From positions 13,132 to 77,131 of the forward strand of contig CAWVXY010000013.1 in the NCBI GenBank assembly GCA_963934295.1: a stretch of 64,000 nucleotides of DNA, read 5' to 3'. This document shows positions 36,546-45,764 of the stretch, piece after piece. Every line of letters begins with the position of its first letter. Positions within the stretch are counted from its first letter, which is position 1. The DNA comes from Seribacter sp963934295. GTDB taxonomy: Bacteria; Verrucomicrobiota; Verrucomicrobiia; Opitutales; Seribacteraceae. The notes under the pieces were generated by a model. The model did not search any database. It saw only the letters and a list, made by a program, of their open reading frames with translations, and was not told the DNA's origin. The position numbers were made by a program, and so were the translations under genes.

Positions 36546-37529
36546 ATGAAATCATTTTTGAAATTTATCCTCTCATTATTGCCGATTTTTTTAGTATCAA
36601 CCGATCTGTTGGCTACAGAGTCTCAATTGCGGGAGGTTATTGTTAGTCACACGGACGAGAATAACATACTCCAGCTTTATTATGTAAAGGAGGATGGCTC
36701 ATCGAAGCGGCAAATAACCAATTCTACACATGGATGCCTCCAACCCGCAGTCTCTCCAAATGGAAGGAAAATTGTATATTTACAAATGAGCGGAGAGGGA
36801 ATGAGTATTTGGGTTTCCGACATCGATGGTAATAATTCGAATGTTCTTACGAAACCAGGAAGAAATTTAATACCCTCCTGGTTCCCTGACTCCAAACACA
36901 TCGTGTGGATGAATTTCAAAGATGGAAAAGATCCGGCAGAGAATAGTCAGTTACAAATCATGAATACGGAGACCATGGAATCAAGGCAACTCTTCAGTGA
37001 TCCAGAGCAAATTAAATTCAGCAATTCCATGCCTGTAGTCTCACCCAAAGGCAAGCAGGTGGCTTTTATTTCAAATCGTCAGGGCACCTACAGAGTCTGG
37101 CTGAGCAATCTTGATGGCAGTGATGCAAAACCCATTTCACCCACATCCACTAAGCAACACGATATTCTCGAGTTGCCAATTGAACAGAAAGTCCCCGCCT
37201 GGTCACCGGATGGCAAATGGATTGCTCATTGGGAAGGAGTGGAAATGATTCATATGAGCAAATTCACGGGGATACAAAATCATCAAAAAGACAGAATGAT
37301 TGGCGAGAGCTGGAATGTATGGGTGGTTCGTATTGATGGGAAAAAGAAACGAAAAGTGGGACACGGTGACGATCCAACATGGTCTCCCGACGGATTTGTG
37401 ACCCGGTCTTTCCCGGATCAAAAAAAGGGTGGACCCAAAATCATGATTGAAACTAAAAACGAATCGAAAGAATTACTGATCGTTCCTCCCCAAACTCCTC
37501 ATTATGGTCGATTCGCTTGGATACCATAA
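36546..37529 (+). CDS. TolB-like WD40/PD40 beta-propeller protein
   Basis: A 327-residue exported protein (signal peptide about 1-23). PD40-type repeats run through its length: LQPAVSPNGRKIVYLQ, LIPSWFPDSKHIVWMN, SMPVVSPKGKQVAFIS, KVPAWSPDGKWIAHWE and DPTWSPDGF. Each has the S-P-x-G-x-x-I/V signature of TolB-like propellers, which usually mediate protein or ligand binding in the periplasm. It follows the DUF3604 protein by 16 bases, another propeller protein, so the two could form a complex (inference). It is convergent with the esterase gene at 37.6 kb. Confidence 0.78.
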   Translation: MKSFLKFILSLLPIFLVSTDLLATESQLREVIVSHTDENNILQLYYVKEDGSSKRQITNSTHGCLQPAVSPNGRKIVYLQMSGEGMSIWVSDIDGNNSNVLTKPGRNLIPSWFPDSKHIVWMNFKDGKDPAENSQLQIMNTETMESRQLFSDPEQIKFSNSMPVVSPKGKQVAFISNRQGTYRVWLSNLDGSDAKPISPTSTKQHDILELPIEQKVPAWSPDGKWIAHWEGVEMIHMSKFTGIQNHQKDRMIGESWNVWVVRIDGKKKRKVGHGDDPTWSPDGFVTRSFPDQKKGGPKIMIETKNESKELLIVPPQTPHYGRFAWIP

Positions 37530-37614
37530 TCATCCTTACAACATTCGATTACAAAAAATTGGAATAAAAGGAGCCTTCGGTTTTCTCGGTCATTCGCTCT
37601 AGCTACACTCGGTC

Positions 37615-37640
37615 AAAACTTAGTTCCCGAGCAGGGAAAC
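37615..37640 (-). terminator. Possible terminator at the end of the minus-strand block
   Basis: On the minus strand GTTTCCC and GGGAAC pair around a five-base loop within the last codons of the esterase gene, followed by TAAG and a short T-run. The stem is only six bases with a bulge, so this is a weak call. Confidence 0.3.
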
Positions 37641-38582
37641 CATCCTCTTACCCAGAGCATCCCCGATTAAAAAATAGCTTTCTGCATTTCCGAACCAATG
37701 GTGCCCGTGTCCAACATTGGGCGACTCTTCCTTCGGACGGGCAAACGGAGTGGTTCTTACAAATGAGACTTTTCCCTTCCATTCCTTCCGCTCGCAGGCA
37801 CTCCGTTGGGCCATCCTAATCATCTTCATCTTCTCACCTGCTTCTTCACCCATGTTCCCCAGTTCACCCACAACAACGGGCAGATCCGGTTGTTTAAAAT
37901 GGACTCGTAAATCCTGGACCAGATGGACTAGGTTGTTCTCGTACCCGGCAAGGGCATCCGGATCAAACATATCATTCCAACCCTGAAACCAAATAAATCC
38001 TCCCCATTTTGGAATACGGTTCTTCAGGGTGGGAAATTCATCCCTGTAATGATCCAGGGCTTCCTTTACTTCGAACAACATTTTTTGATAATACTCTCCT
38101 GTCTCTCCACCCGCGGAAGGGGGACGAAAGTCCTTGTGTAAACTCTTTCCACCCCACGCAGTCTTGATCAGGAGAATAGGTTCTTCAAAATAATTTCCCA
38201 GTCGATGCCCGATCTGGAGCTCCGGTCCAATATGGTGCCGGTTATTCATACTCCCATACCCAGTAAAGCCAATGCTGACTCCTCCGGTCATCACTCCCTG
38301 TTTGTTTCGGTAACGGATAAAAGCATCCTCCCGCTCAACCCATCGACCCTCACTGTCCCGCAAATGGTTAAATAGACGGGGTGTCTTAGTCTGTTCTATA
38401 ATCCGTACCAAAGTACCCTTGCCTCCGTTGTAATATTTCGGATGATCCATATCCACAACCCCCTGCCCTTGCATATTGGACTGACCAGCCAATAAAAAAA
38501 CATGAAATATATTACTGCCGGTTTCTTCAGCAGTTACTTGAAATATGCCCAGCAAAAAATAAAAGACAGGCAGAGCTCTCAT
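37620..38582 (-). CDS. Sialate O-acetylesterase-like carbohydrate esterase (SASA/DUF303)
   Basis: A 320-residue exported SGNH-type esterase. A signal peptide covers about 1-18. The nucleophile block is LLAGQSNMQGQG with Ser35. WFQGWNDM, VVVGELGNMG and the C-terminal GHGHHWFGNAESY supply the remaining conserved blocks and the catalytic His. Family members remove acetyl groups from glycans. It shares IKTAWGGKSLHKDFRPPSAG with the esterase at 42910-44151, so the two are paralogs placed at either end of the hydroxyproline-type gene set. Its start overlaps the end of the enolase-superfamily gene by four bases. Confidence 0.86.
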   Translation of the reverse strand: MRALPVFYFLLGIFQVTAEETGSNIFHVFLLAGQSNMQGQGVVDMDHPKYYNGGKGTLVRIIEQTKTPRLFNHLRDSEGRWVEREDAFIRYRNKQGVMTGGVSIGFTGYGSMNNRHHIGPELQIGHRLGNYFEEPILLIKTAWGGKSLHKDFRPPSAGGETGEYYQKMLFEVKEALDHYRDEFPTLKNRIPKWGGFIWFQGWNDMFDPDALAGYENNLVHLVQDLRVHFKQPDLPVVVGELGNMGEEAGEKMKMIRMAQRSACERKEWKGKVSFVRTTPFARPKEESPNVGHGHHWFGNAESYFLIGDALGKRMVSLLGN

Positions 38583-39682
38583 GAAATCACAAATTCAGGA
38601 TCACCGAGCACATCCATCATGGGCTCGATCCCCAATCCTGGTGCCGTGGATGAAGCCATTCGTCCCTTTACCCGCTGCGGAGCACCATCCGCAAGGGGTT
38701 GGGTAACATAACTATTAAAATCGGTGGCGGTGAACAAAAAATCGGTGGGTGTGCTGTGGGCCAGATGAGCGATCGCTGCGGTGACAATATCTCCGCCCCA
38801 GGTATCTTCCAAGGTCATCGCAACGCCGAGGGACACACACAGATCTCTTGCCTGCTTGGCCCGGGTTAAACCTCCAAACTTACTGATCTTGATGTTAACC
38901 ACATCCATGGCCAGGTCATGGGAAGCCTTGAGAATTTCGGGCATTCCATCAATCACCTCATCTAAAACAAAAGGCAGGTTCGTGTGTTGCCGAACCGAGA
39001 GGCAGTCCTCATAGCGCAAGCAGGGTTGCTCAATGTATACATCGATATCTCTCACTGCCTCCACTACACGCATGGCCTCATGCTTAAGCCAGCCGGTGTT
39101 GGCATCGGCGACCAGTTTATCTCCGGGTTGCAACTGAGCGGATGCCTGGCGTATTCTTTCGATATCCGTATCCGGGTCCCCTCCCACCTTTAATTGAAAG
39201 CGCCGGTATCCTTCCTCCCGGTACCCTGCAATCTTTTTTGCCATTTCCTCCGGACTTTCCTGGGAAATTGCACGGTAAAGAACAAAGTCCTCTCCATACG
39301 CACCACCCAGTAATGAGCTGACAGGTAAACCCGAGACTTTCCCCAAAATATCCCAACACGCGACATCAATAGCCGATTTCACATAAGGATGCCCCTTCAT
39401 CGCCTGATCCATGAGACGATTCAGTTTTTCCAAATGTAAGGGGTTCTCCCCAAGAAGACTCGGACCCAATTCCTCAATCCCGACCCGTACACCTTTTGCA
39501 TAGGAAGCCAAGTAAACCGGTCCAAGAGGACAGACTTCGCCAAAACCAGTGACTCCCTCGTCCGTTTCCACTCCGACAATGGTGGAATCAAAAGTTTCAA
39601 CCGACTTTCCCCCCGACCATTTGTAATCTCCTTCATGCAAAGGCAGGTCGACTTGCCATACCGTAATTTTAGAAATTTTCAT
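38579..39682 (-). CDS. Mandelate racemase/enolase-superfamily enzyme, probably hydroxyproline (betaine) epimerase or dehydratase type
   Basis: A 367-residue cytoplasmic enzyme from ATG 39682; the earlier ATG at 39712 would overlap the upstream gene. The capping domain spans about 1-125 and the barrel about 130-350. Expected active-site residues can be placed: Lys165 (QLKVGG), Asp193 (VADANTG), Glu219 (YIEQPC), Asp241/Glu242 (LDEVIDG) and Lys265 (NIKISK). A pair of lysines on opposite sides is typical of 1,1-proton transfer and of the proline-betaine, hydroxyproline-betaine and cis-3-hydroxyproline branch. The neighbours (proline racemase family, FAD oxidase, DHDPS family) support a hydroxyproline-type substrate, but I cannot tell which reaction it catalyses. 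Confidence 0.82.
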   Translation of the reverse strand: MKISKITVWQVDLPLHEGDYKWSGGKSVETFDSTIVGVETDEGVTGFGEVCPLGPVYLASYAKGVRVGIEELGPSLLGENPLHLEKLNRLMDQAMKGHPYVKSAIDVACWDILGKVSGLPVSSLLGGAYGEDFVLYRAISQESPEEMAKKIAGYREEGYRRFQLKVGGDPDTDIERIRQASAQLQPGDKLVADANTGWLKHEAMRVVEAVRDIDVYIEQPCLRYEDCLSVRQHTNLPFVLDEVIDGMPEILKASHDLAMDVVNIKISKFGGLTRAKQARDLCVSLGVAMTLEDTWGGDIVTAAIAHLAHSTPTDFLFTATDFNSYVTQPLADGAPQRVKGRMASSTAPGLGIEPMMDVLGDPEFVIS

Positions 39683-39693
39683 TGCCTGTACAT

Positions 39694-40641
39694 TTATTGT
39701 GATCCGACCCAATTATTCCACCAACTTTTAAAAATTCGCCACTGCTTATGAATGAATTCTCGTTGCGAAGGATTTAATTCATCCGATGGATTGAGCTGAT
39801 GGGTATATTCCTCGAAACCTTCAAGCACCATCAATTCCTTGTAATAAAGAACCAAGTCAGGTCCCTCATCAAACTTCGACAGAACGGACATCGCGGAATC
39901 CAACTCAATAGCCAGCCGGCGTGACTCCACATTCCCCTCGGCCGCTTCCCGGCAAAGTTCAATTAATCGCAGAACCGGTTTGGGCAGGGCATTCCCCACT
40001 CCGGTGATTGCTCCCACCGCTCCGCAATTCACAAACCCGTGAAAGACCTGGGTATCAACGCCAACCATCAGAGCCAGCCCCTCATCTCCGCTGGTAATGT
40101 GTTCAGCTGCATAAGTGAGGGAATCCGCTCCGCCAAATTCCTTAAAGCCCACCAAGTTGGAGAATTTCTTTTGCAATTTAAAAAACAATTCCGCCTTAGT
40201 CTCAAATCCGTAGTATGGACTATTATAAATCACCGCAGGCAGATCTCCTCCCGCTTCGAGAATAGCTGAAAAATGAATCTCCTGAGCTGTCGCAGAAATC
40301 CCGCGGGAAAGAACCCGGGGAATAATCATCAACCCGTCGGCTCCCACTTCTCGTGCATGCGCAGCGTGTGATACCGCACCCTGCGGGTTTTGGGCACCTG
40401 TTCCCACAACGGTGGGGATACCCGCTTCCACTAAACGCGTCACTCCTTCCTGTCTCTGTATATCCGAAAGCAATGGCCAATCACCCATTGAACCACAATA
40501 AACAACTCCGTTCATTCCGGCTTGCATCAGATGGCCAGCCGTTTTCACCAACGCATCATAATCAGGTTTACGATCATTGGAGCAGGGAGTCATCAGAGCG
40601 GGAATACATCCCCGGAAAATATTTTGAGCGGAGTCAGTCAT
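39694..40641 (-). CDS. Dihydrodipicolinate synthase-family lyase/deaminase
   Basis: About 315 residues from ATG 40641; the frame extends to a TTG at 40680 that adds a low-quality acidic leader. It is a class I aldolase barrel: YCGSMGDWPLLS (about 48-59) stands where DHDPS has GTTGE, YNSPYYG (139-145) carries the conserved tyrosine, and GFKEFGG holds the Schiff-base Lys167. In hydroxyproline catabolism a member of this family deaminates 1-pyrroline-4-hydroxy-2-carboxylate to 2-oxoglutarate semialdehyde. The neighbouring epimerase and FAD oxidase make that reaction the best guess; N-acetylneuraminate lyase or another oxo-acid aldolase is the alternative. On the minus strand TTGATC-N18-TATAAT lies just before the ATG. 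Confidence 0.82.
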   Translation of the reverse strand: MTDSAQNIFRGCIPALMTPCSNDRKPDYDALVKTAGHLMQAGMNGVVYCGSMGDWPLLSDIQRQEGVTRLVEAGIPTVVGTGAQNPQGAVSHAAHAREVGADGLMIIPRVLSRGISATAQEIHFSAILEAGGDLPAVIYNSPYYGFETKAELFFKLQKKFSNLVGFKEFGGADSLTYAAEHITSGDEGLALMVGVDTQVFHGFVNCGAVGAITGVGNALPKPVLRLIELCREAAEGNVESRRLAIELDSAMSVLSKFDEGPDLVLYYKELMVLEGFEEYTHQLNPSDELNPSQREFIHKQWRIFKSWWNNWVGSQ

Positions 40642-40689
40642 GGTGCGATTATTATACAATTCATCATCATAATCGATCAATTTTAAAAA

Positions 40690-41940
40690 CTAGAACCTGA
40701 GAGGAGAATAGGCAGAGGGATCAATATGAGGTTCATCCCCACAAATCATCTCTTTAATCAAACGACCTGTTGAGGGAGCCAAACTTAACCCGAGCATATT
40801 ATGCCCGGTGGCCAGATAGGCATTATCAATTTGAGGAACCGGCCCCACAATGGGCAGGCTATCCCATGTCATCGGACGCCAACCGTACCATGTGTCTTCA
40901 GCCGGACCATCCACATCAGACCTTAAAAATGGCCGGGCGGAGTCTCTCAATAATTTTAGTCTGCGAGCAGGAATCGATTCATCGTACCCGACAAATTCCA
41001 TCATCGAACCCAAACGAAATCCATTCTCAAAGGGAGATACACCAATTTTTTTCTCCGGAAAAAGCATTGGATGAAACGGGGAATCCTCCGGTCTCTTCAT
41101 CGTCAGGGAGTATCCCTTCCCCGGTTCGATCGGAATCGAACATCCGAGAGAATCCGACCATTTTGAACTCCACGCTCCCAGGGCAAAAACAAAATAATCC
41201 GCATCCAGTATTCCGTCCTTCACCTGTAACCGCACCACTTTACCTCCCTCCTTTTCGACCCCCTGCAATTCAGTATTTTCAATAAATTCAACTCCCTGCT
41301 TTCGTAACTGCTCCACCCATGCCTGGTTAAGCTTTTCCGGATTCAGGGATGTGTCTCCCCGGTAATGATAAGCTCCGGCTAATCCAGCACGAAGCCCCGG
41401 TTCCAATGCAGTAATATCAGAACCCTCCAGTCTCACCGCTGAAACGCCAAAGTTTTCTTCGAGCATCTGATCTGTCTTGGCAAACGCATTCATGCCCTCC
41501 TCCGTTTCATACACATAAAGCAAACCACGCTCCTGCCATTCACATTGTTTGGAAAATCTTTTCATCAATAAATGATATTCCTCCATCGATGCATCCAGAA
41601 TAGACTGCAATACCTCACCCGTCTGCAAGACTTGTTGGTGAGTGCATCGCTTCGCGAACTGCCACATCCATTGCCACAGGGCAGGACTGGGCCGTAATTT
41701 TAAATGAAAGGGAGATTCCCGGTTCAATATTGATTTAAGGGCAACTCCAATGGCTCCCGGTTCGGTCAATGGTGGAATGTGACTCGGGCAGATATACCCG
41801 CAATTTGCCCGGGAGCATGCCCCGCCCGCTTTCCCTTGATCTAGAACGGTCACCTCAAATCCGGCTTCCGACAGGTAATGGGCACATGCAATTCCAATGA
41901 CACCCGCCCCGGCAATGACCACTCTCTGCTTGGAATTCAT
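40690..41940 (-). CDS. FAD-dependent D-amino acid (hydroxyproline) oxidase/dehydrogenase
   Basis: About 416 residues from ATG 41940, ten bases after the upstream gene; the frame is open further up, but that part overlaps the epimerase. The Rossmann FAD-binding motif is VVIAGAGVIGIACAHYLSEA (Gly11, Gly13, Gly16). The following stretch ACSRANCGYICPSH corresponds to the DadA-type segment. The C-terminal DAO block reads GWRPMTWDSLPIVGP, then LATGHNMLGLSLAPSTGRLI. DadA-like enzymes oxidise D-amino acids; in hydroxyproline breakdown one oxidises cis-4-hydroxy-D-proline to the pyrroline, which fits its place between epimerase and deaminase-like genes. Confidence 0.85.
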   Translation of the reverse strand: MNSKQRVVIAGAGVIGIACAHYLSEAGFEVTVLDQGKAGGACSRANCGYICPSHIPPLTEPGAIGVALKSILNRESPFHLKLRPSPALWQWMWQFAKRCTHQQVLQTGEVLQSILDASMEEYHLLMKRFSKQCEWQERGLLYVYETEEGMNAFAKTDQMLEENFGVSAVRLEGSDITALEPGLRAGLAGAYHYRGDTSLNPEKLNQAWVEQLRKQGVEFIENTELQGVEKEGGKVVRLQVKDGILDADYFVFALGAWSSKWSDSLGCSIPIEPGKGYSLTMKRPEDSPFHPMLFPEKKIGVSPFENGFRLGSMMEFVGYDESIPARRLKLLRDSARPFLRSDVDGPAEDTWYGWRPMTWDSLPIVGPVPQIDNAYLATGHNMLGLSLAPSTGRLIKEMICGDEPHIDPSAYSPLRF

Positions 41941-41950
41941 TAGGGAAGAT

Positions 41951-42883
41951 TCAAATTCCTTCGCGAAACGGATCACCCTCCTGCCAAAGTAATTCTCCCC
42001 GTGATGAAAGATGTGCGGTTCCCGTAATTCTCGGTAATATCTTAGAATCATCAATCCACTGGTACGACCCCTCAAAAACACTCCCAATGATACTCTCCTG
42101 CACCCATGTTTCACCGGGCTTCAATTTCCCGTCCTCCGCGAGGCAGGCAAGTTTCGCACTTGTTCCCGTCCCACATGGGGAACGATCATAAGCCCCGCCC
42201 GGACAAAGTACGAAATTCCGACTCTGCACACCTTCCAGTGGGGAGGGTTCAAATAATTCAATGTGATCAATCACTCCGCCGTCCTCTCCGCATATTCCAG
42301 CACCCTCAAGTGCGGAGCGAATGTGTAATGTACATTCAGTTAATTCTTTGATTTTTTGCGAGTCCAAGGGCAACGGACTGTCTTCCACCAAAAAAAACCA
42401 GTTTCCTCCCCATGCAAGGTCGCCGGTTATTTTCCCAAAGCCCTCGACATTGACTTGCACTGCTTTTTTATAGCGGTAACTGGGCACATTCCGAATCGAT
42501 ACCCGATTGGCGGAATGCAATTCAGCCTCCACTATGCCCACCGGAGTTTCCAATCGAAGAGTACCCAATCCAACCCGGCCCATTTCATACAAGGTAACGG
42601 CCAGTCCGATCGTTCCATGCCCGCACATCCCAAGATACCCGACATTGTTAAAAAAAATCACTCCGGCATCGCAGGTTTTGTCATGAGGTTCACAGAGCAA
42701 AGCACCCACCATGGCCTCCCATCCTCTTGGTTCATTGATCACCGCACGCCGAAATCCGTCCTGTTCCTTTTGAAAGATCTCCATTCTCTGAGCAAGCCTC
42801 TCCGTCCCCAAATCCGGGCTTCCATTAACGATCACCCGGGTGGGTTCACCCCCGGTATGCGAGTCAATAAATTGCACCTTCAT
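41951..42883 (-). CDS. 4-Hydroxyproline 2-epimerase (proline racemase family)
   Basis: A 310-residue cytoplasmic enzyme of the normal family length. Both catalytic cysteines are present: Cys87 in GMCGHGTIG and Cys237 in SPCGTGTSA. Members with Cys/Cys epimerise trans-4-hydroxy-L-proline to cis-4-hydroxy-D-proline, whereas trans-3-hydroxyproline dehydratases have Thr at the second site. DSHTGGEPTRVIV near residue 7 is a further family signature. The adjacent FAD oxidase and DHDPS-family genes are the expected next steps. Proline racemase itself is possible, but the context favours hydroxyproline. Confidence 0.87.
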   Translation of the reverse strand: MKVQFIDSHTGGEPTRVIVNGSPDLGTERLAQRMEIFQKEQDGFRRAVINEPRGWEAMVGALLCEPHDKTCDAGVIFFNNVGYLGMCGHGTIGLAVTLYEMGRVGLGTLRLETPVGIVEAELHSANRVSIRNVPSYRYKKAVQVNVEGFGKITGDLAWGGNWFFLVEDSPLPLDSQKIKELTECTLHIRSALEGAGICGEDGGVIDHIELFEPSPLEGVQSRNFVLCPGGAYDRSPCGTGTSAKLACLAEDGKLKPGETWVQESIIGSVFEGSYQWIDDSKILPRITGTAHLSSRGELLWQEGDPFREGI

Positions 42884-42909
42884 TGCGATTCGAAAAAAGT
42901 CACCAAGCT

Positions 42910-44151
42910 CTAATCCCTACTCACTAAAGCTTCCGCAAAGGCCTTGCCGATCTGTGCCATGGTTTTAGCACTTCCATAATAATGATACCCGCCATTCGAT
43001 TTTGCTATCCTCGCATAGGCTTCCTCTTTTTCACTGATCAATTTTGTACGGTATTTCTCAATATACTCTTTTTGCTCCTGAGCAGTCATCGACCCGTCGT
43101 GGTTTGCGTGATCTTTGTGCTTATTTTTAAGAAACCCAGCCATTTGCTTAACCCGTTCCTGATTGTCTTCCAGCTCCTTCAAACGCATATCCCAAAATTT
43201 GGCCGTTCTCACCTCAAACACATTGCCATTAAATTCCGGCATATTTGCGGGTGCAGCCATGGCCTCCCGGAACGCACCATGAATCGGCACATAACGCGGA
43301 CTGGCATATTTTTCCAACGGTCCACCGACTCCCATCACCCCGATTACAAACTTCATCTTCGGTGCATTGAGATCCTTTCGTACATCTCGAATAAAATGAG
43401 CCAAACAATCTGTGTATGCATCATAACCTCCCGGTTGGCCGCGATTCGGATAAGTCCCACTCGCCACCATATCATTCCATCCCTGAAACCAGGCAAAACC
43501 GGCAAGTTCATATCCATCCTTTTGGTTGTAACCCGGATAAACTCGCTTGATATCAGAGAGTACCCTTTTTACATGATCCATCATCAAATGATAGAATTTA
43601 CCGGTTTGCTCAGCCTTGTCTGCCTTTACTTCTTTGATATCCTTTCCGCGTCGCTTGAAATTTTCCAGTTCATTTTCAGTGAATACATAAGGTCCTGCAG
43701 ACGGAGGGCGAAAATCAGTGTGGATCGATTTCCCTCCCCATGCGGTTTTGATAATCAAAATCGGCTCTTTCAATGCTTTCTGGGCATAAATTCCAAAAGT
43801 AAATTCGGGCCCGATTTTTTCTCCCATCTCCGCAGGCACCCGGCGTGAACCATAGCCGGCAGTAAGTTTGCCGAACCCCTCGCCCATATTATCACGACCA
43901 CCGGTAAAATAGGAAATCCATACCTTCTCACAGGTAACCGGATCCCCCATTGAATCGACCATTTGCTTATAAATGGGCTTCGTAACCGGATCCATCTTCA
44001 TCGCTTCAAATGTACTAATCTTGGCATGCCCTTCCATATTGGACTGTCCGCATAAAATGAATACTTTCAGAGGCTGCTCAGCTATTGATATCTGAGCAAA
44101 ACAAAGGAATAAGAAAAAGGCGGTGAAGGTTGGGATCGTTACGATTTTCAT
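42910..44151 (-). CDS. Sialate O-acetylesterase-like carbohydrate esterase (SASA/DUF303)
   Basis: A 413-residue exported esterase. Signal peptide about 1-24. Nucleophile motif ILCGQSNMEGH with Ser37; IKTAWGGKSIHTDFRPPSAG near residue 165 and WFQGWNDM near 240 match the shorter paralog at 37.6 kb. It is about 90 residues longer, with a polar charged insertion around 330-380 (KHKDHANHDGSMTAQEQKEY) that resembles an EF-hand-like loop (DHANHDGSMT), perhaps calcium-binding. It would deacetylate an acetylated glycan outside the cytoplasm. It lies 56 bases downstream of the sulfatase block and 26 bases before the epimerase, bridging the two groups. Confidence 0.85.
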   Translation of the reverse strand: MKIVTIPTFTAFFLFLCFAQISIAEQPLKVFILCGQSNMEGHAKISTFEAMKMDPVTKPIYKQMVDSMGDPVTCEKVWISYFTGGRDNMGEGFGKLTAGYGSRRVPAEMGEKIGPEFTFGIYAQKALKEPILIIKTAWGGKSIHTDFRPPSAGPYVFTENELENFKRRGKDIKEVKADKAEQTGKFYHLMMDHVKRVLSDIKRVYPGYNQKDGYELAGFAWFQGWNDMVASGTYPNRGQPGGYDAYTDCLAHFIRDVRKDLNAPKMKFVIGVMGVGGPLEKYASPRYVPIHGAFREAMAAPANMPEFNGNVFEVRTAKFWDMRLKELEDNQERVKQMAGFLKNKHKDHANHDGSMTAQEQKEYIEKYRTKLISEKEEAYARIAKSNGGYHYYGSAKTMAQIGKAFAEALVSRD

Positions 44152-44207
44152 TGGTAATAAGGTTTATTTGAGAATTTGAACTCGAACGCTCCGCTTTTCA
44201 AGGAGCA

Positions 44208-45764
44208 TCATTTGGATTTCTTTTTGGAAGGCTTCTTAACTTTCTCTTTTAAGATTGGTATAGATAAGCCGTCACCCGGTTGGTTCCAAAAACGATAAGG
44301 ATCGTCAAGGCGACGCATTTCACCCAAAAGCAAAGCTTCCATTTCTTTGAGCTTATCGGCGAAATCGGGATCTCCAGCCAGATTGACTTGTTTCGTCGTC
44401 GGCTTAACCCCGGTCATAACAACTACCTTGGGATCATGGTGTTCATTCATGAATTCGTGCGGATTCTCCTTCAAATTGAAAAGCTGCCTATGCTTCACTC
44501 CGGTCTTGGTGACCTCGTACTTGATCAACTTCCAATCTCCCTTTTGAACGCTACGCATCCCCGGACGCCCCCCTCCACAATAAACCCCGTAAACGGTATC
44601 TCTGATCTGATCCATCTTACCCATTAATATAGGCATAAAACTTAAGCCCTCAGATGTGGCAGGTACTTTAATATTCGCCAGATCACAAAGGCTGGCAAGC
44701 ACGTCCAAAAGATAAATATTACCTGGCACCCGACTTCCCGACTTGATCCCAGGTCCCTTTACAATGAAGGGTACCCGCCAGGTGTGATCGTATAGGTTTT
44801 GCTTTCCCTGTAAACCATGCCGACCAATAGCCATTCCATGATCCGCTGTGTAAATGATGTAGGTATTCTTCAACTCTCCCATCTCCTCGAGTTTATCCAG
44901 CACTCTCCCTACCTGAATATCAATATTTTCACTGCAGGCATATTCACGCCCCATTTCATTGCAAATGGTTACTTCGTCCCGGTTCTGCCAAACCCCCTCC
45001 ACCGACACTTCATCCCGAACGGATGTATGCCCATGGTCAAATGGATGAGCGGGCAGCCAATTAACGGGAAGACTTGGCTGCTTCGGATGTGCCGAGGGAA
45101 GACGATTACGGTCCATATGATTGGTGGCACCATATTTCTTAAGTAATTCCGGTTTACCATCTCGAATATCATGCGGATGACTAAATCCGTAATAGATTAG
45201 AAACGGATCCGTATCCTTGGATTGCTCCCTTTCCTTAAGGTAATTCATGACCTGTTCCCCATGCCAGTGACTTCCCTTTTCATCCGTTCCCCCACGACGG
45301 GTGCCGTCATGACGAACAGTGAAAAGTTTGTTGGCGGCTTCGTAGCTGTTTCCATTCTTACAGGTACGCATGGTGTCATAACCGGCACGATTAAAAACGG
45401 CCGGTAAACTATATTGTGCCAAATTGGGAGGCACCCTCTTTGGATCGGTCACATGAGGATTCATAATACGACCCGGTTTATCCGGAACATGCCAAACCGT
45501 ACGGCCCGACATTACCATATGACGGGAAGGAGTACAGACTCCTCCCACCCAGGCTCCCATATGATAGGCACCATCCAGCACCATTCCCTGCTTGGCCAGA
45601 CGATCAATATTGGGGGTATCGAGAATGGACCGTGGATTGTAGATCTTAAGATCCAATGGGGACTGATCGTCCACGATGATGAAAAGAAAATTGGGCTTTT
45701 TTTCAGCGCTTACTCGAAGGATTAAAAAGATGCATAGAAGAATTGAATAAATTTTAATCATCAT
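44208..45764 (-). CDS. Secreted sulfatase (CTPSR)
   Basis: A 518-residue protein with signal peptide (about 1-20). The active site is GVCTPSRHMVMSGR (Cys77). VDDQSPLDLKIYNP near 31 and YTADHGMAIGRHGLQGKQNL near 310 carry the metal ligands; the KQNLYDHTWRVPFIVKGPG stretch is typical of choline-sulfatase/iduronate-sulfatase-like subfamilies. A lysine-rich tail (VKKPSKKKSK) ends the protein. Its ATG overlaps the stop of the upstream sulfatase by four bases. It is the last of seven sulfatases before the esterase gene. Confidence 0.87.
   Translation of the reverse strand: MMIKIYSILLCIFLILRVSAEKKPNFLFIIVDDQSPLDLKIYNPRSILDTPNIDRLAKQGMVLDGAYHMGAWVGGVCTPSRHMVMSGRTVWHVPDKPGRIMNPHVTDPKRVPPNLAQYSLPAVFNRAGYDTMRTCKNGNSYEAANKLFTVRHDGTRRGGTDEKGSHWHGEQVMNYLKEREQSKDTDPFLIYYGFSHPHDIRDGKPELLKKYGATNHMDRNRLPSAHPKQPSLPVNWLPAHPFDHGHTSVRDEVSVEGVWQNRDEVTICNEMGREYACSENIDIQVGRVLDKLEEMGELKNTYIIYTADHGMAIGRHGLQGKQNLYDHTWRVPFIVKGPGIKSGSRVPGNIYLLDVLASLCDLANIKVPATSEGLSFMPILMGKMDQIRDTVYGVYCGGGRPGMRSVQKGDWKLIKYEVTKTGVKHRQLFNLKENPHEFMNEHHDPKVVVMTGVKPTTKQVNLAGDPDFADKLKEMEALLLGEMRRLDDPYRFWNQPGDGLSIPILKEKVKKPSKKKSK

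Noticed and set aside
40627..40680. TTGATC-N18-TATAAT as promoter for the DHDPS-family gene
   Set aside because: Spacing and -10 look good, but the -35 is weak and the -10 ends a few bases from the ATG; not enough to list as a feature.
41941..42114. N-terminal extension of the FAD oxidase
   Set aside because: Overlaps the epimerase gene by more than 160 bases and precedes the nucleotide-binding motif with unrelated sequence.
42982..43848. 288-codon plus-strand frame opposite the long esterase
   Set aside because: Antisense shadow of the esterase; composition and lack of motifs do not support a gene.
44188..44206. Terminator after the CTPSR sulfatase
   Set aside because: Only a five-base stem with a nine-base loop and no T-run.
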